This document shows positions 1-10,358 of a stretch of DNA of 64,000 nucleotides, piece after piece; the first letter of the stretch is position 1, and every line of letters starts with the position of its first letter. Origin of the DNA: Merluccius polli (lineage: Eukaryota > Chordata > Actinopteri > Gadiformes > Merlucciidae); the NCBI GenBank assembly GCA_030340625.1, contig JAOPHQ010006358.1, positions 2,501-66,500 of the forward strand, written 5' to 3'. The translations under genes and the position numbers were made by a program. Under the pieces are notes generated by a model. The model had not been told where the DNA came from, did not search any database, and saw nothing but the letters and a program-made list of their open reading frames with translations.

Positions 1-365
1 CACACACACGCGCGCCCCCCTTGCAACGCAGTAAATTCCACTGCCAGTTATATACCTGCATATACTCACGCAAGAAACTGAATAGCTTTGTCTTTGAAAT
101 TGTCTTTTATTTTTAGAAAACAAGTTGCTCAAAACAGTTAACAAGAAAATAATAAATTAGAAATAAATAATACAAGAAATGTAATATAAATAGCCCACAC
201 AAAGTGCAAAATTTAACTACCTACAAAATAAAAACTGCAAACAAGTGATAAAATTAATTATAAATACAATATAAATAAGGCACTGCACAAAATAAGATAT
301 TAAAGGAACCAGTATTGAGAAAACAAATTGCCCATTGACTAAGTGTCTGTTAAAATAGTCATGCT
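1..365. other. AT-rich DNA with no recognisable gene
   Basis: Starts with a short CA/CG dinucleotide run (about 1-20), then AT-rich sequence with many stops in all frames. I see no gene, RNA or clear repeat. Confidence 0.5.
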
Positions 366-1886
366 GACCAGTGGCGGCTGGTCAATAGAGGGCGCTAGGG
401 CGCCGCCCCTCCCGTGAAATATTATATTATAAATATTATCTACCAACCAAGTTCAATCATGAATCAATCAACCATAACAAATACGAAATTAATTATACAT
501 TTGTACATTGCGTTTTTACTCGTGCAGTGGTGTGATAGACTGTAGGCTACATGCCACTGCCAGCAACCATTAAATGCGTCCGACTCTGGGCTAGGCTTGC
601 TATTTGCCATTGGATATAAAGCCCTCCTCCAAGTCAAGGGCGCCGGTAACACTGCGGTCTATGGGAGCTAGCAAACTTTTGTACCGCGAACAAGCAGAGG
701 CAGCTTTTCATTGGCGCATGAAAAATTGATTCTAGTTCGCATCTCTGTGCGCCCAGACCAATGGCAGAGTTTTCCATATTTTTAATCTTAACGTGATTGG
801 ACAATTCATCGCATCAATCACGTCCATGTGAAGAGAGAAGAGGAGTTAGTGAAACTGTTGGGTGTTACAGTCTGTAATAATAAAAGTAATAATTCCAAGA
901 ATAAACTTAAATAATAAAAATGAAAAACCTAAAAGATGCATTACTTTCACTGTACTGTATATGAATGATATACAGTGCAATTTCTTCTGATATGCAAATA
1001 TATTTAATCTTAATTGTCACTACAGTGAAATGCTGATTAGCAGAAGGCAAAGAAGCAGTAAACTGCAGCATAATATAACATAATATTATGGGAATGTATT
1101 AACATTAATGTTGTGCACTTTAACATGGATGTAAAGTCTAACACTATAAACACACTTTAGAGCAGACAATACTGAACTGTAACACAACAAACAACAAGGC
1201 TTACAACTCTAATACATAAGGTGTTTGAAATAAATAGCATTTGAATGACTGTTACAAGCAGAGCAAACGTTAGCTAACCAATAATACATAAAAACAAAAA
1301 TGTAGACAAATGTAAACACTGCTGAATAGATCTAATCTTTACGAAATGTCCCTGAGAAATATAAGGCGGGAGTATTACTGTTTTCCATAACAGCTGTTCG
1401 GCCCTCCATAACGTGAACTGACGTTATAACGAGCTGACGCTATTTATTGATTAGCAAACCGTGTTAGGCTAAAGGTTTGCTATCGTTCTGCAACAGACAA
1501 ATCATTTCATGACAGTGTCTTTACTGCACCTCTGTCTTTGTCGCGTTTTTTCCTCCTCTTCTTTTTGGTGTTTCGATTTGACATTGTTGTCAAATTGCTG
1601 GGGTCACGTGACTTCCGAAAACTCCACCACCTCACAGAGCGGGCCAGGAAGAGTCCAATCAGTCAGAGGAGTAGGGAATGGGGCGGCCGGGGCGGGGGGC
1701 TTAATAAAGTGTCATTATTATTAAATAGGCTTTGCTATGCAGTTAAATTAATGTGGTCTTATTGTGTTCATACTAAGAAATAACAGCACCAACTAGTTAT
1801 TGTATAAAAAATATTGAAAGTTGCAACTTTTTTTTTTGTCTTCCCCCATTGTGGCGCCCCTAGATGAACGGCACCCTTAGCGCCTA

Positions 1887-1890
<4 letters not shown>
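366..1890. mobile_element. Possible non-autonomous DNA transposon
   Basis: The left edge (about 366-410) has a GC-rich block, GTGGCGGCTGG followed by GGGCGCTAGGGCGCC. The right edge (about 1850-1890) has a partly inverted counterpart, GGCGCCCCTAG and TTAGCGCC. The interior is AT-rich with only short ORFs and no transposase motif. The two ends look like imperfect terminal inverted repeats, but I could not define a target duplication or a family. Confidence 0.35.
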
Positions 1891-1917
<27 letters not shown>

Positions 1918-1938
1918 GCGCACACGCACACACACACA
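1885..1938. repeat. CA/CG dinucleotide microsatellite
   Basis: Alternating CA and CG runs directly left of the first TRIM leader. It sits where the other TRIM leaders carry purine-rich tracts. Confidence 0.9.
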
Positions 1939-2076
1939 GCCTGGTGCTCATGCAATCCATGAACGCACCCAAAGTCAGAGAGCGGTGAAGTGTTTCTCTT
2001 TCAGGCAGTTCTCTCTTTCTGGAGACAAAGAAAACGCATGTTAACAAGTAGACTGACAGACAGCAACTACAACAAG
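1939..2076 (+). promoter_or_regulatory. TRIM copy 1 leader and non-coding exon 1
   Basis: The exon ends ACTACAACAAG at 2076 and is followed by a consensus donor GTGAGT. The acceptor is TGTCTAG ending at 3596, two bases before the coding ATG. The sequence matches the leaders of the other copies (GAAGTGTTT, GCAGTTCTCTCTTTCTGG), but the purine-rich tract and the GGAAACGAAAG motif present in copies 2-7 are missing. The transcription start is not visible, so the exon's left edge is a guess. Confidence 0.6.
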
Positions 2077-2157
2077 GTGAGTAAAACGGCTTCACTATGA
2101 GATAAAGTTAAAACCTCTCTCCACGTCATGGGATTACAAAAATAATGGCATTGCCTA

Positions 2158-3560
2158 CAGGCCAGGCGGGGTTTTCCCGGTCTGGAATTGATTGAAGGCC
2201 AAATACAGTTACTCAAAGGTGATTTCAACCTAAATATGACTTGATCTCATTCATAAGCTTCATAATATAAACACTAGAGCTCACAGGACACCTTGGAATT
2301 ATTTTAAAGGACCATTACAACACAAAAAAGGCATTTTCACCTGCCAAAAATTGATTGAAGAACAAACGTTAAACTTTCGAAGACACGTGCCTTTGCTATA
2401 ATTACATTATAATACAGTTGTGTGTATCTGCATATTATGGCCATTTAATCCAGAGAAAAGCAGACGTTTTTGCGCTACCGCTCAACGGGCTGCTGTGCGC
2501 GCTCCCGCGGCCAGAATCAGATTCTGGCAGACGATCACTTTTTGGCACGACACCTGTTGTCCTGCGAAGACAGGTGGACCGGCCCACATTTAATGTGAGC
2601 GGCCGCGAGACGTGTGCAAGCCGGCCCTACACAGTGTTCATTATTATTCCACTTCAAGGCTCTTCCCTCCGCGAAAATCCCCCATACTATTATATATATA
2701 TATATATCATTTTATTTTCTTTTGATGTTATATTTCAGCATCTGTTTATTAATAGAAAACCTATAAAGCTTTAAACCAGGGGTGTCCAAACTTTTTTTAA
2801 AGAGGGCCAGATTTGACAATGTGAAGATGCCGGGGGGCCAATAGGCCTACTAACTTTTTACACCAATAAAAGTTACAATGTAACAATTTTAATTCAATGT
2901 CACAATTATCTTTTTCTTTTAAATGACAATGTAACCAAATCTAAACCAATCAGGCGTGAACAAATCTACAAACCAGTTCTTCCTTTCTTTCACATCTGGA
3001 GTCAGATAACAGAATAAATTGTATGGAACACATCAAACTTGCATGAAGTTGATACAAATCTGAACCTCATGTTCATTTTAAAGATGACTTGCTCTTCTCT
3101 TGATATATAACAGCAGCAGTTATGTCGGTTCAAATGCTTCGTTATGTCAACCAAAAAAGCCAAATCTTCAGTCATACAGTAGCTGACAATCCTAGCAGGC
3201 CATAAATAATATATTATAAAAATGAAGCTTCGGGCCACATGAAATCTGATCGCGGGCTGTGATTGGCACCCGGGCCGTACTTTGGACACCCCTGCTTTAA
3301 ACCTACACTTTATTGTCAATAGTGTGCATTTGCGTAGTGCCATCTAGTGGTGAGATTTCATATTTCCTCGTCATACGTCTTCCCCAAATGCGTAGACTTG
3401 GCTGGCGATGGAGGAAGAGTTCCACTCAAAGAAACATGACATAATCTGGGTCTTCTTCATCTAAATAAAAAAAAATAGAGTTTGTAGTTTAAAGTGACAT
3501 AAATGTTGTTTGTGTTGTTGATATGTGGGAGAAACAGCTTTTAGTGCCCCACTCCGCCCG
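2158..3560. mobile_element. hAT-like element in TRIM copy 1 intron
   Basis: Flanked by 8-bp duplications ATTGCCTA (2150-2157 and 3561-3568). Ends are CAGGCCAGGCGG at the left and, inverted, CGGGCGGAGTGGGG at the right. Length is 1403 bp, including a second hAT insertion at 2777-3294. TRIM copies 6 and 7 have the empty site with a single ATTGCCTA. No transposase ORF is visible. An 8-bp duplication with a CAGG-type terminus fits the hAT superfamily. Confidence 0.8.
2777..3294. mobile_element. Nested 518-bp hAT-type MITE
   Basis: Perfect terminal inverted repeats CAGGGGTGTCCAAA at both ends and 8-bp target duplications CTTTAAAC (2769-2776 and 3295-3302). The other TRIM introns have one CTTTAAAC followed by CTACACTTTATTG, which is the empty site. 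There is no transposase. The terminal sequence is typical of vertebrate hAT non-autonomous families. Confidence 0.9.
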
Positions 3561-3598
3561 ATTGCCTAACACATAAACCTTGTCGCCTGTGTCTAGGA

Positions 3599-5206
3599 AT
3601 GGCCTCTGCTATCACTTCCTGGTCTGAGGAGAACTTTTCCTGCGCCATCTGTCTGGATGTGTTCAACAGCCCAGTTTTCACACCTTGTGGACACAACTTC
3701 TGCAGAACCTGTATTACAACATTCTGGGATGACCAAGTCCAGTGCAAATGTCCTGTTTGTAACAAGCTTTTCTACACAAGGCCTGATCTACGAGTCAATA
3801 CCTTCATATCAGAGATGGTGGATCAGTTTAGACGGTCCGTACGAGTCAAAGAGCAGCCTTGTGTTGAACCAGGAGAAGTTCCCTGTGACGTCTGTACTGG
3901 GACCCAGCTGAAGGCCGTGAAGTCCTGCCTAGTGTGTCTTATCTCTTACTGCCACACCCACCTGGAGCCACATCAGAGAGTCACAGGCCTGAAGAAACAT
4001 CGGCTGGTTGAGCCTATGGACCGCCTGGAAGACAGGATGTGTAAGAAACACGACCGACTCCTGGAGCTCTTCTGCCAGACTGACCAGGTGTGTGTGTGTC
4101 TGCTCTGCATGAAGGACCACAAGTCCCATCCTGTTGTACCTCTACAGGAGGAATATGAAATGAAGACGGTCCAGCTGGGGAACATAGAGTCTGAAGTTCA
4201 GCAGATGATCCAGGAGAGACAACAAAAGATTAAGAAGATCAAAGACACAGTAGAGCACAGCAAAGCAGACGCAGAGAGAGAGATAACTGATGGTGTGCAG
4301 GTCCTCACTGATCTACTGATCAGCTGCATTGAAAAGCAGCGGGATGATTTCAACCAAACGGTTAAAGAGAAACTGAAATCCACAGAGAAACAAGCTGAAG
4401 GCCTCATCAAAGAGCTGGAGCAGGAAATAGAAGATCTGACCAATAGAAGCTCAGAGGTGAAGCAGCTCACACACACTGAAGACCACCTCGACTTCCTCCA
4501 GAGCTTCAGATCCATGAAGGATCCACCGACCAGGGACTGGACCGCAGTGGAGGTCTGTCCTCCATCATACGTAGGGACCTTGAGGAGATCCCTGGATCAG
4601 CTGGAGGAGACACTGAACATGGAGATGAAGAAACTGCGTGGTGCTGAACTGAGGGTCCAGCAGTATGAAGTAGATGTGACTCTGGATCCTGATACAGCTC
4701 ATCTCCAGCTCTTCCTGTCTGAGGATGGGAAACAAGTATATTACGGAGCCTCTCATCAGGGTCTCCCAAACAACCCTAAGAGATTTACATTAGCATGTGT
4801 TGTTACGAGGCAGAGCATCTCCTCAGGGAGATTTTACTTTGAGGTGCAGGTTAAAGACCTGACTGGATGGTGGTTAGGAGTGGCCAGAGAGTCCATCAAC
4901 AGGAAAATTGGTAACATATGCACCCCTGGGGAAGGCTGCTGGGTTATTGAATTCAACATTGATAAGTTGGTATTTAAAGGTGAACCTACTGTCAGCCTCC
5001 CAATGAGAGCTAAGCTCCAGAAGGTGGGGGTGTTTGTTGATTATGATGAGGGTCTGGTCTCCTTCTATGATGCGGGAGCCAGGGTTCATATCTACTCTGC
5101 TACTGGCTGCACCTTTGGTGAGCCTCTCTATCCAATCCTCAGTCCAGGTACACATTATGGCGGATACAACCCCATGATCATCTCACCTGTCAATCAAACA
5201 GACTAG
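3599..5206 (+). CDS. TRIM E3 ubiquitin ligase, bloodthirsty/TRIM39-like, copy 1
   Basis: 535 codons in one exon. A C3HC4 RING is complete (C15, C18, C30, H32, C35, C38, C51, C54). A first B-box-like zinc motif runs over about 96-125 (C96, C99, C110, C113, C118, H121). The second B-box has all ligands (C148, H151, C159, D162, C167, C170, H174, H177). A charged coiled coil covers about 185-300. PRY-SPRY runs from about 355 to the end, with LDPDTA, FYFEVQV, VGVFVDYDEG and SATGCTF motifs. RING TRIMs of this kind are cytoplasmic E3 ubiquitin ligases, and the PRY-SPRY usually recognises the target. The ATG lies two bases after a splice acceptor, in good context. The domain order and SPRY motifs match the fish bloodthirsty/TRIM39-like group, many members of which are linked to antiviral immunity. 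The target is unknown. Compared with copies 2, 3, 6 and 7 it lacks one residue in B-box 2. Confidence 0.93.
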   Translation: MASAITSWSEENFSCAICLDVFNSPVFTPCGHNFCRTCITTFWDDQVQCKCPVCNKLFYTRPDLRVNTFISEMVDQFRRSVRVKEQPCVEPGEVPCDVCTGTQLKAVKSCLVCLISYCHTHLEPHQRVTGLKKHRLVEPMDRLEDRMCKKHDRLLELFCQTDQVCVCLLCMKDHKSHPVVPLQEEYEMKTVQLGNIESEVQQMIQERQQKIKKIKDTVEHSKADAEREITDGVQVLTDLLISCIEKQRDDFNQTVKEKLKSTEKQAEGLIKELEQEIEDLTNRSSEVKQLTHTEDHLDFLQSFRSMKDPPTRDWTAVEVCPPSYVGTLRRSLDQLEETLNMEMKKLRGAELRVQQYEVDVTLDPDTAHLQLFLSEDGKQVYYGASHQGLPNNPKRFTLACVVTRQSISSGRFYFEVQVKDLTGWWLGVARESINRKIGNICTPGEGCWVIEFNIDKLVFKGEPTVSLPMRAKLQKVGVFVDYDEGLVSFYDAGARVHIYSATGCTFGEPLYPILSPGTHYGGYNPMIISPVNQTD

Positions 5207-5611
5207 GGGCTTTATGTGCTAATTAAATAAACAAACAACCAAAACAACTCATGTTGTATCCTGAAGGACAATCTCTGCTGTATGTATAAATGTACTATAC
5301 TACACATGTGACATCTGAGAGAACTGCATTTATATCGTTTGCTGACATTTACCAAGGATAAATTGATTAAGAAAATAACCCTGCCTATTATAAAATAGAT
5401 GATTAGATAACATATACTACGTTGTTCAATGTCTGTTTTCTCCTGAATGTTTCTTTTAAGTTTGACAATATAAAAATGTCAAAAGTTGCAGTCATAGAAC
5501 ATGAAATATTATTTGTAATTTGTAATATATATTTCTGAATCATAAATGACAACATAATATAATGCTTGTACATTTGTCTGATTTCAATAAACATTTACCA
5601 AAAATAAAATG
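5207..5611 (+). other. 3' flank of TRIM copy 1
   Basis: AT-rich 3' untranslated or flanking sequence conserved after every copy. Possible poly(A) signals AATAAA lie at 5226-5231 and 5586-5591, the second just before the minisatellite. Equivalent flanks are 13424-13830, 18934-19334, 23616-24012, 29282-29681, 33822-34231 and 37529-37849. Confidence 0.65.
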
Positions 5612-6995
5612 GGGACATTCTCAGTACAATTTGTTTTCAGTGTAATAGGTATATTCTCAGTACAATTTGTATTCAGTGTAATAGGTACATTCTCAGTACA
5701 ATATGTATTCAGTAGAATAGGTACATTCTCAGTACAATGTATTCAGTGTAATAGGTACATTCTCAGTTCAATATGTATTCAGTAGAATAGGTACATTCTC
5801 AGTACAATATGTATTCAGTGTAATATGTACATTCTCAGTACAATTTGTATTCAGTGTAATAGGTACATTCTCAGTACAATTTGTATTCAGTGTAATAGGT
5901 ACATTCTCAGTATAATATGTATTCAGTAGAATAGGTACATTCTCAGTACAATATGTATTCTGTGTAATAGGTATATTCTCAGTACAATATGTATTTAGTG
6001 TAATAGGTACATTCTCAGTACAATATGTATTTAGTGTAATAGGTACATTCTCAGTACAATATGTATTCAGTAGAATAGGTACATTCTCAGTACAATATGT
6101 ATTCAGTGTAATAGGTACATTCTCAGTACAATATGTATTCAGTAGAGTAGGTACATTCTCAGTGCAATATGTATTCAGTAGAGTAGGTACATTCTCAGTG
6201 CAATATGAGAATGTACCTACTCTACTGTAGGTAGAATATGTATTCAGTACAATATGTATTCAGTAGAATAGGTACATTCTCAGTACAATATGTATTCAGT
6301 GTAATAGGTACATTCTCAGTACAATATGTATTCAGTGTAATAGGTACATTCTCAGTACAATATGTATTCTGTGTAATAGGTACATTCTCAGTACAGTATG
6401 TATGCAGTAGAATAGGTAAATTCTCAGTACAATATGTATTCAGTAGAGTAGGTACATTCTCAGTGCAATATGTATTCAGTAGAATATGTACATTCTCAGT
6501 ACAATATGTATTCAGTAGAATAGGTACATTCTCAGTACAATATGTATTCAGTAGAATAGGTACATTCTCAGTGGAATATGTATTCAGTGGAAAAGGTACA
6601 TTCTCAGTACAATATGTATTCAGTGTAATAGGTAAATTCTCAGTACAATATGTATTCAGTGTAATAGGTACATTCTCAGTACAATATGTATTCAGTGTAA
6701 TAGGTACATTCTCAGTACAATATGTATTCAGTGTAATAGGTACATTCTCAGTACAATATGTATTCAGTGTAATAGGTACATTCTCAGTACAATATGTATT
6801 CAGTGTAATAGGTACATTCTCAGTACAATATGTATTCAGTGTAATAGGTACATTCTCAGTACAATATGTATTCAGTGTAATAGGTACATTCTCAGTACAA
6901 TATGTATTCAGTGTAATAGGTACATTCTCAGTACAATATGTATTCAGTGTAATAGGTACATTCTCAGTACAATATGTATTCAGTGTAATAGGTAC
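5612..6995. repeat. 36-bp minisatellite A, array 1 left part
   Basis: Tandem 36-bp units made of two diverged halves, GTACATTCTCAGTACAATAT (20 bp) and GTATTCAGTGTAATAG (16 bp). A common variant reads CAGTAGAATAG. Units right of about 6600 are nearly identical, while the left part is more diverged. The array is interrupted by a solo LTR at 6996. The unit length is a multiple of three, so long ORFs run through it on both strands; I treat them as non-coding. Confidence 0.97.
6176..6227. repeat. Perfect 22-bp inverted repeat inside minisatellite A
   Basis: Arms 6176-6197 and 6206-6227 are exact reverse complements around an 8-nt loop. Part of a unit has been copied in inverted orientation, giving a strong hairpin. 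Confidence 0.85.
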
Positions 6996-7316
6996 TGTGG
7001 AGGGTGTACGTGGAGTGTGTGCTGTTGATCGCTGGTTTACAGCCTCACCTGGCCTGAGTCACACTGATTGGACTTTGGCTGGGTGGGGCTGCACACCTGT
7101 GGTGCATGAGCAATCATGGCACCCAGGATAAACCAGCCATAAACACACACACTGGAGGAGGAGCCACAGTCATGGCAGTTGTACCATCAGCTCAGCGAAT
7201 ACCACCAGCCTGAAACTCCAATAAATATCTTGCACTACCATCTACCCGTGTCCTGTGTCGGAGGGCCCCAAAGGAGGCCACTTAGGTGGCGTGTGGTGAG
7301 GGCAAACCCTGCCACA
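6996..7316 (+). mobile_element. Solo LTR in minisatellite A
   Basis: 321-bp insertion starting TGTGGAGGG and ending CCCTGCCACA, flanked by 5-bp duplications GGTAC (6991-6995 and 7317-7321) made from the minisatellite unit. An AATAAA lies at 7220-7225. The TG...CA ends, short duplication and absence of internal genes fit a solo LTR left by recombination between the two LTRs of a retroelement. The orientation is taken from the poly(A) signal. Confidence 0.75.
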
Positions 7317-7916
7317 GGTACATTCTCAGTACAATATGTATTCAGTAGAATAGGTACAATCTCAGTACATTATGTATTCAGTGTAATAGGTACATTCTCA
7401 GTACAATATGTATTCAGTGTAATAGGTACATTCTCAGTACAATATGTATTCAGTGTAATAGGTACATTCTCAGTACAATATGTATTCAGTGTAATAGGTA
7501 CATTCTCAGTACAATATGTATTCAGTACAATAGGTACATTCTCAGTACAATATGTATTCAGTGTAATAGGTACATTCTCAGTACAATATGTATTCAGTAC
7601 AATAGGTACATTCTCAGTACAATATGTATTCAGTGTAATAGGTACATTCTCAGTACAATATGTATTCAGTGTAATAGGTACATTCTCAGTACAATATGTA
7701 TTAAGTGTAATATGTACATTGTCAGTACAATATGTATTCAGTGTAATAGGTACATTCTCAGTACAATATGTATGCAGTAGAATAGGTACATTCTCAGTAC
7801 AATATGTATTCAGTAGAGTAGGTACATTCTCAGTACAATATGTATTCAGTAGAATAGGTACATTCTCAGTACAATATGTATTCAGTAGAATAGGTACAAT
7901 CTCAGTGGAATATGTA
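7317..7916. repeat. 36-bp minisatellite A, array 1 right part
   Basis: Continuation of the same array after the solo LTR, about 16 units, ending in a diverged unit with ATCTCAGTGG followed by a T-run. That terminal unit is shared by most arrays of the family, so the right edge is conserved between duplicates. Confidence 0.97.
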
Positions 7917-8370
7917 TTTTTTTTAGTTACCACAATAGTAAGAGTGCTTTTGAATAAGAAATTAGATGTAAAAAAAAAGAAAGTAAATTAAATCCAGCAA
8001 TCAAAAATAGCACTTAACATTTGCTGGTAAATTTGGCAAGTAAGTAAGGCTACTGACTGATTAAAGTTTAAGCCACAAAACAAAATGACAGAAATAAACT
8101 AAAGATCATTATACTTTAACTTATGGAAATTATATTTTCATAACAAACAAGTTCAGAGTTCACAATGTAATTCTGCAAACAAGTATTCACCAATAGTCCC
8201 CTCCCAGAAAAATGGTACATTCCCCCGTGAACACCCCTGCAAATGCGCAATGGTAGCGCCCAGCCCTCCCTCAGGGTGAGGAATAATAAGGAAGTACTGC
8301 AAACAGTTTGTGTTTCACCTGAACATGTCTCATCTGATGAACTGAACATAGAGAGGTAGTGCTTTCACAG
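7917..8370. other. Conserved spacer between minisatellites A and B
   Basis: Unique sequence starting TTAGTTACCACAATAGTAAG and ending just before AAAACAGCC. It recurs at 13893-14349, 19651-20194, 24971-25537, 30214-30759 and 34441-34984. No convincing ORF is conserved. It marks duplicates of the same unit. Confidence 0.75.
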
Positions 8371-9241
8371 AAAACAGCCTTAGCACAGTGTGATACATGT
8401 CTAGAAAACAGCCTTAAGACAGTATGACACATGTCTAGAAAACAGCCTTAACACAGTATGATACATGTCTAGAAAACAGCCTTAGCACAGTGTGATACAT
8501 GTCTAGAAAACAGCCTTAACACAGTATGATACATGTCTAGAAAACAGCCTTAACACAGTATGATACATGTCTAGAAAACAGCCTTAACACAGTATGATAT
8601 ATGTCTAGAAAACAGCCTCAACGCAGTATGATACATGTCTAGAAAACGGCCTTAACGCAGTATGATACATGTCTATAAAACAGCCTTAACACAGTATGAT
8701 ACATGTCTAGAAAACAGCCTTAACACAGTATGATACATGTCTAGAAAACAGCCTCAACGCAGTATGATACATGTCTAGAAAACAGCCTTAACGCAGTATG
8801 ATACATGTCTAGAAAACAGCCTTAACACAGTATGGTACATGTCTAGAAAACAGCCTTAACACAGTATGATATATGTCTAGAAAACAGCCTTAACACAGTA
8901 TGAAACATGTCTAGAAAACAGCCTTAACACAGTATGGTACATGTCTAGAAAACAGCCTTAACACAGTATGATACATGTCTAGAAAACAGCCTTAACACAG
9001 TATGATACATGTCTAGAAAACAGCCTTAACGAAGTTTGATACATGTCTATAAAACAGCCTTAACACAGTATGATACATGTCTAGAAAACAGCCTTAACAC
9101 AGTATGATACATGTCTAGAAAACAGCCTTAACACAGTATGATACATGTCTAGAAAACAGCCTTAACACAGTATGATACATGTCTAGAAAACAGCCTTAAC
9201 ACAGTATGATACATGTCTAGAAAACAGCCTTAACACAGTAG
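8371..9241. repeat. 34-bp minisatellite B, array 1
   Basis: About 25 tandem units of 34 bp with core ACATGTCTAGAAAACAGCC followed by TTAACACAGTATGAT. Most units differ at one or two positions (TTAACG, TTAAGA, GACAC, CTATAA). 34 is not a multiple of three and no long ORF results. Confidence 0.97.
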
Positions 9242-9307
9242 CAACACACTTTGAACTCCATAAAGAAGAGGAGATCACACATCAACGCATTTGAAGAAAC
9301 CTACACA

Positions 9308-9507
9308 GATAGATAGATAGATAGATAGATAAAAACTTTATTGATCCCTTGGGGAGGTTCCCCTCAGGAAATTTAGGTTCCAGTGCAACACCACAATAGT
9401 GCAACAAGTAGTAGAAAAAACACACAAAGTAATAAAAAACACACATCGTAAATAAATAAAATACGATAAACTATCAGGGAGATAAGATAAAATAAAATAT
9501 CAGGGAA
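9308..9507 (-). repeat. GATA microsatellite with non-LTR retrotransposon tail
   Basis: A (GATA)n run (9308-9331) followed by AAAACTTTATTGATCCCTTGG and an AT-rich stretch. The other leaders read CTACACAGTGCATGG without it, so this is an insertion. A GATA run joined to TTTATTGATCCC is a common tail of fish non-LTR elements, here in reverse orientation. The family assignment is from recall only. Confidence 0.6.
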
Positions 9508-9508
9508 A

Positions 9509-9810
9509 ATGCATGGATGCACTCAAAGTCAGAGTCAGTGAAGTGTTTGTCTTTGGGGTGTGGAGCCATGTGCAAGGGGAAGAGAGGAGAGGAGAGGGGA
9601 GGAGAGGGAGGAGACGAGAGGAGAGGGAGGAGAGGGAGGAGAGGGAGGAGAGGAAAAGAGAGGGGAGGAGACAAGAGGAGGTCGTGTTCAGGAAACGAAA
9701 GTTAAGGTTCACAGAAACCAAAGCCACTCGACGTGGAGGCAGTTCTCTCTTTCTGGAGACAAACAAAACGCATTTTAACAAGTAGACTGACGGACAGAAA
9801 CTACAACAAG
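9509..9810 (+). promoter_or_regulatory. TRIM copy 2 leader and non-coding exon 1
   Basis: Contains a purine-rich GGAGAGGGAGGAGA tract (about 9575-9680), the motif GGAAACGAAAGTTAAGG at 9691-9707, and the exon ending at 9810 before donor GTGAGT. The acceptor TCTAG ends at 11611. GGAAACGAAAG contains AANNGAAA, the core recognised by interferon regulatory factors. A regulatory role is inference. Confidence 0.6.
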
Positions 9811-9891
9811 GTGAGTAAAACGGCTTCACTATGAGATTATGTTAAAACCTCTCTTCCTGTCATGGGATTAGAAAAATAATGGAATTGCCTA

Positions 9892-10299
9892 CAGGCCAGG
9901 CAGAGTGGCCGTCAGGACGACCGGGAGTTTTCCTGGTTGGCCGGTGTCGTGCCAAAAAGTGATTGTCTGCCAAAAATTGATTGAAGAACAAACGTTAAAC
10001 TTTCGAAGACACGTGCCTTTGCTATAATTACATTATAATAGCCTACAGTTGTGTGTATCTGCATATTATGGCCGTTTAATCCAGAGAAAAGCAGACGTTT
10101 TTGCGCTGCCGCTCAACGGGCTGCTGTGCGCGCACCCGCGGCCAGAATCAGATTCTGGCAGACAATCACGTTTTGGCACGATACCTTTCGTCCTGCGAAG
10201 ACAGGTGGACCGGCCCACATTTAATGTGAGCGGCCGCGAGACGTGTGCAAGCCGGCCCTACGCAGTGTTCATTATTATTCCACTTCCTCACCCAAACTA

Positions 10300-10358
<59 letters not shown>

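Noticed and set aside
3541..3765. Minus-strand ORFs overlapping each TRIM exon (60-105 codons)
   Set aside because: They recur at the same places in all copies as shadows of the conserved + strand coding sequence and have no domains of their own.
6238..7131. 297-codon ORF with a 12-residue repeat (also 7179-7991, 24011-24442, 37747-38622 on +, and 7370-7933, 53473-54300 on -)
   Set aside because: They run through the 36-bp minisatellite, exist on both strands and are broken by small indels in other arrays. They reflect unit length, not coding.
8371..9241. Minisatellite B as a clustered p53 response element or a CRISPR array
   Set aside because: Each unit has a CATG core close to a p53 half-site, but it misses the consensus at one position and half-sites lie 34 bp apart. 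There are no unique spacers, so it is not CRISPR-like.
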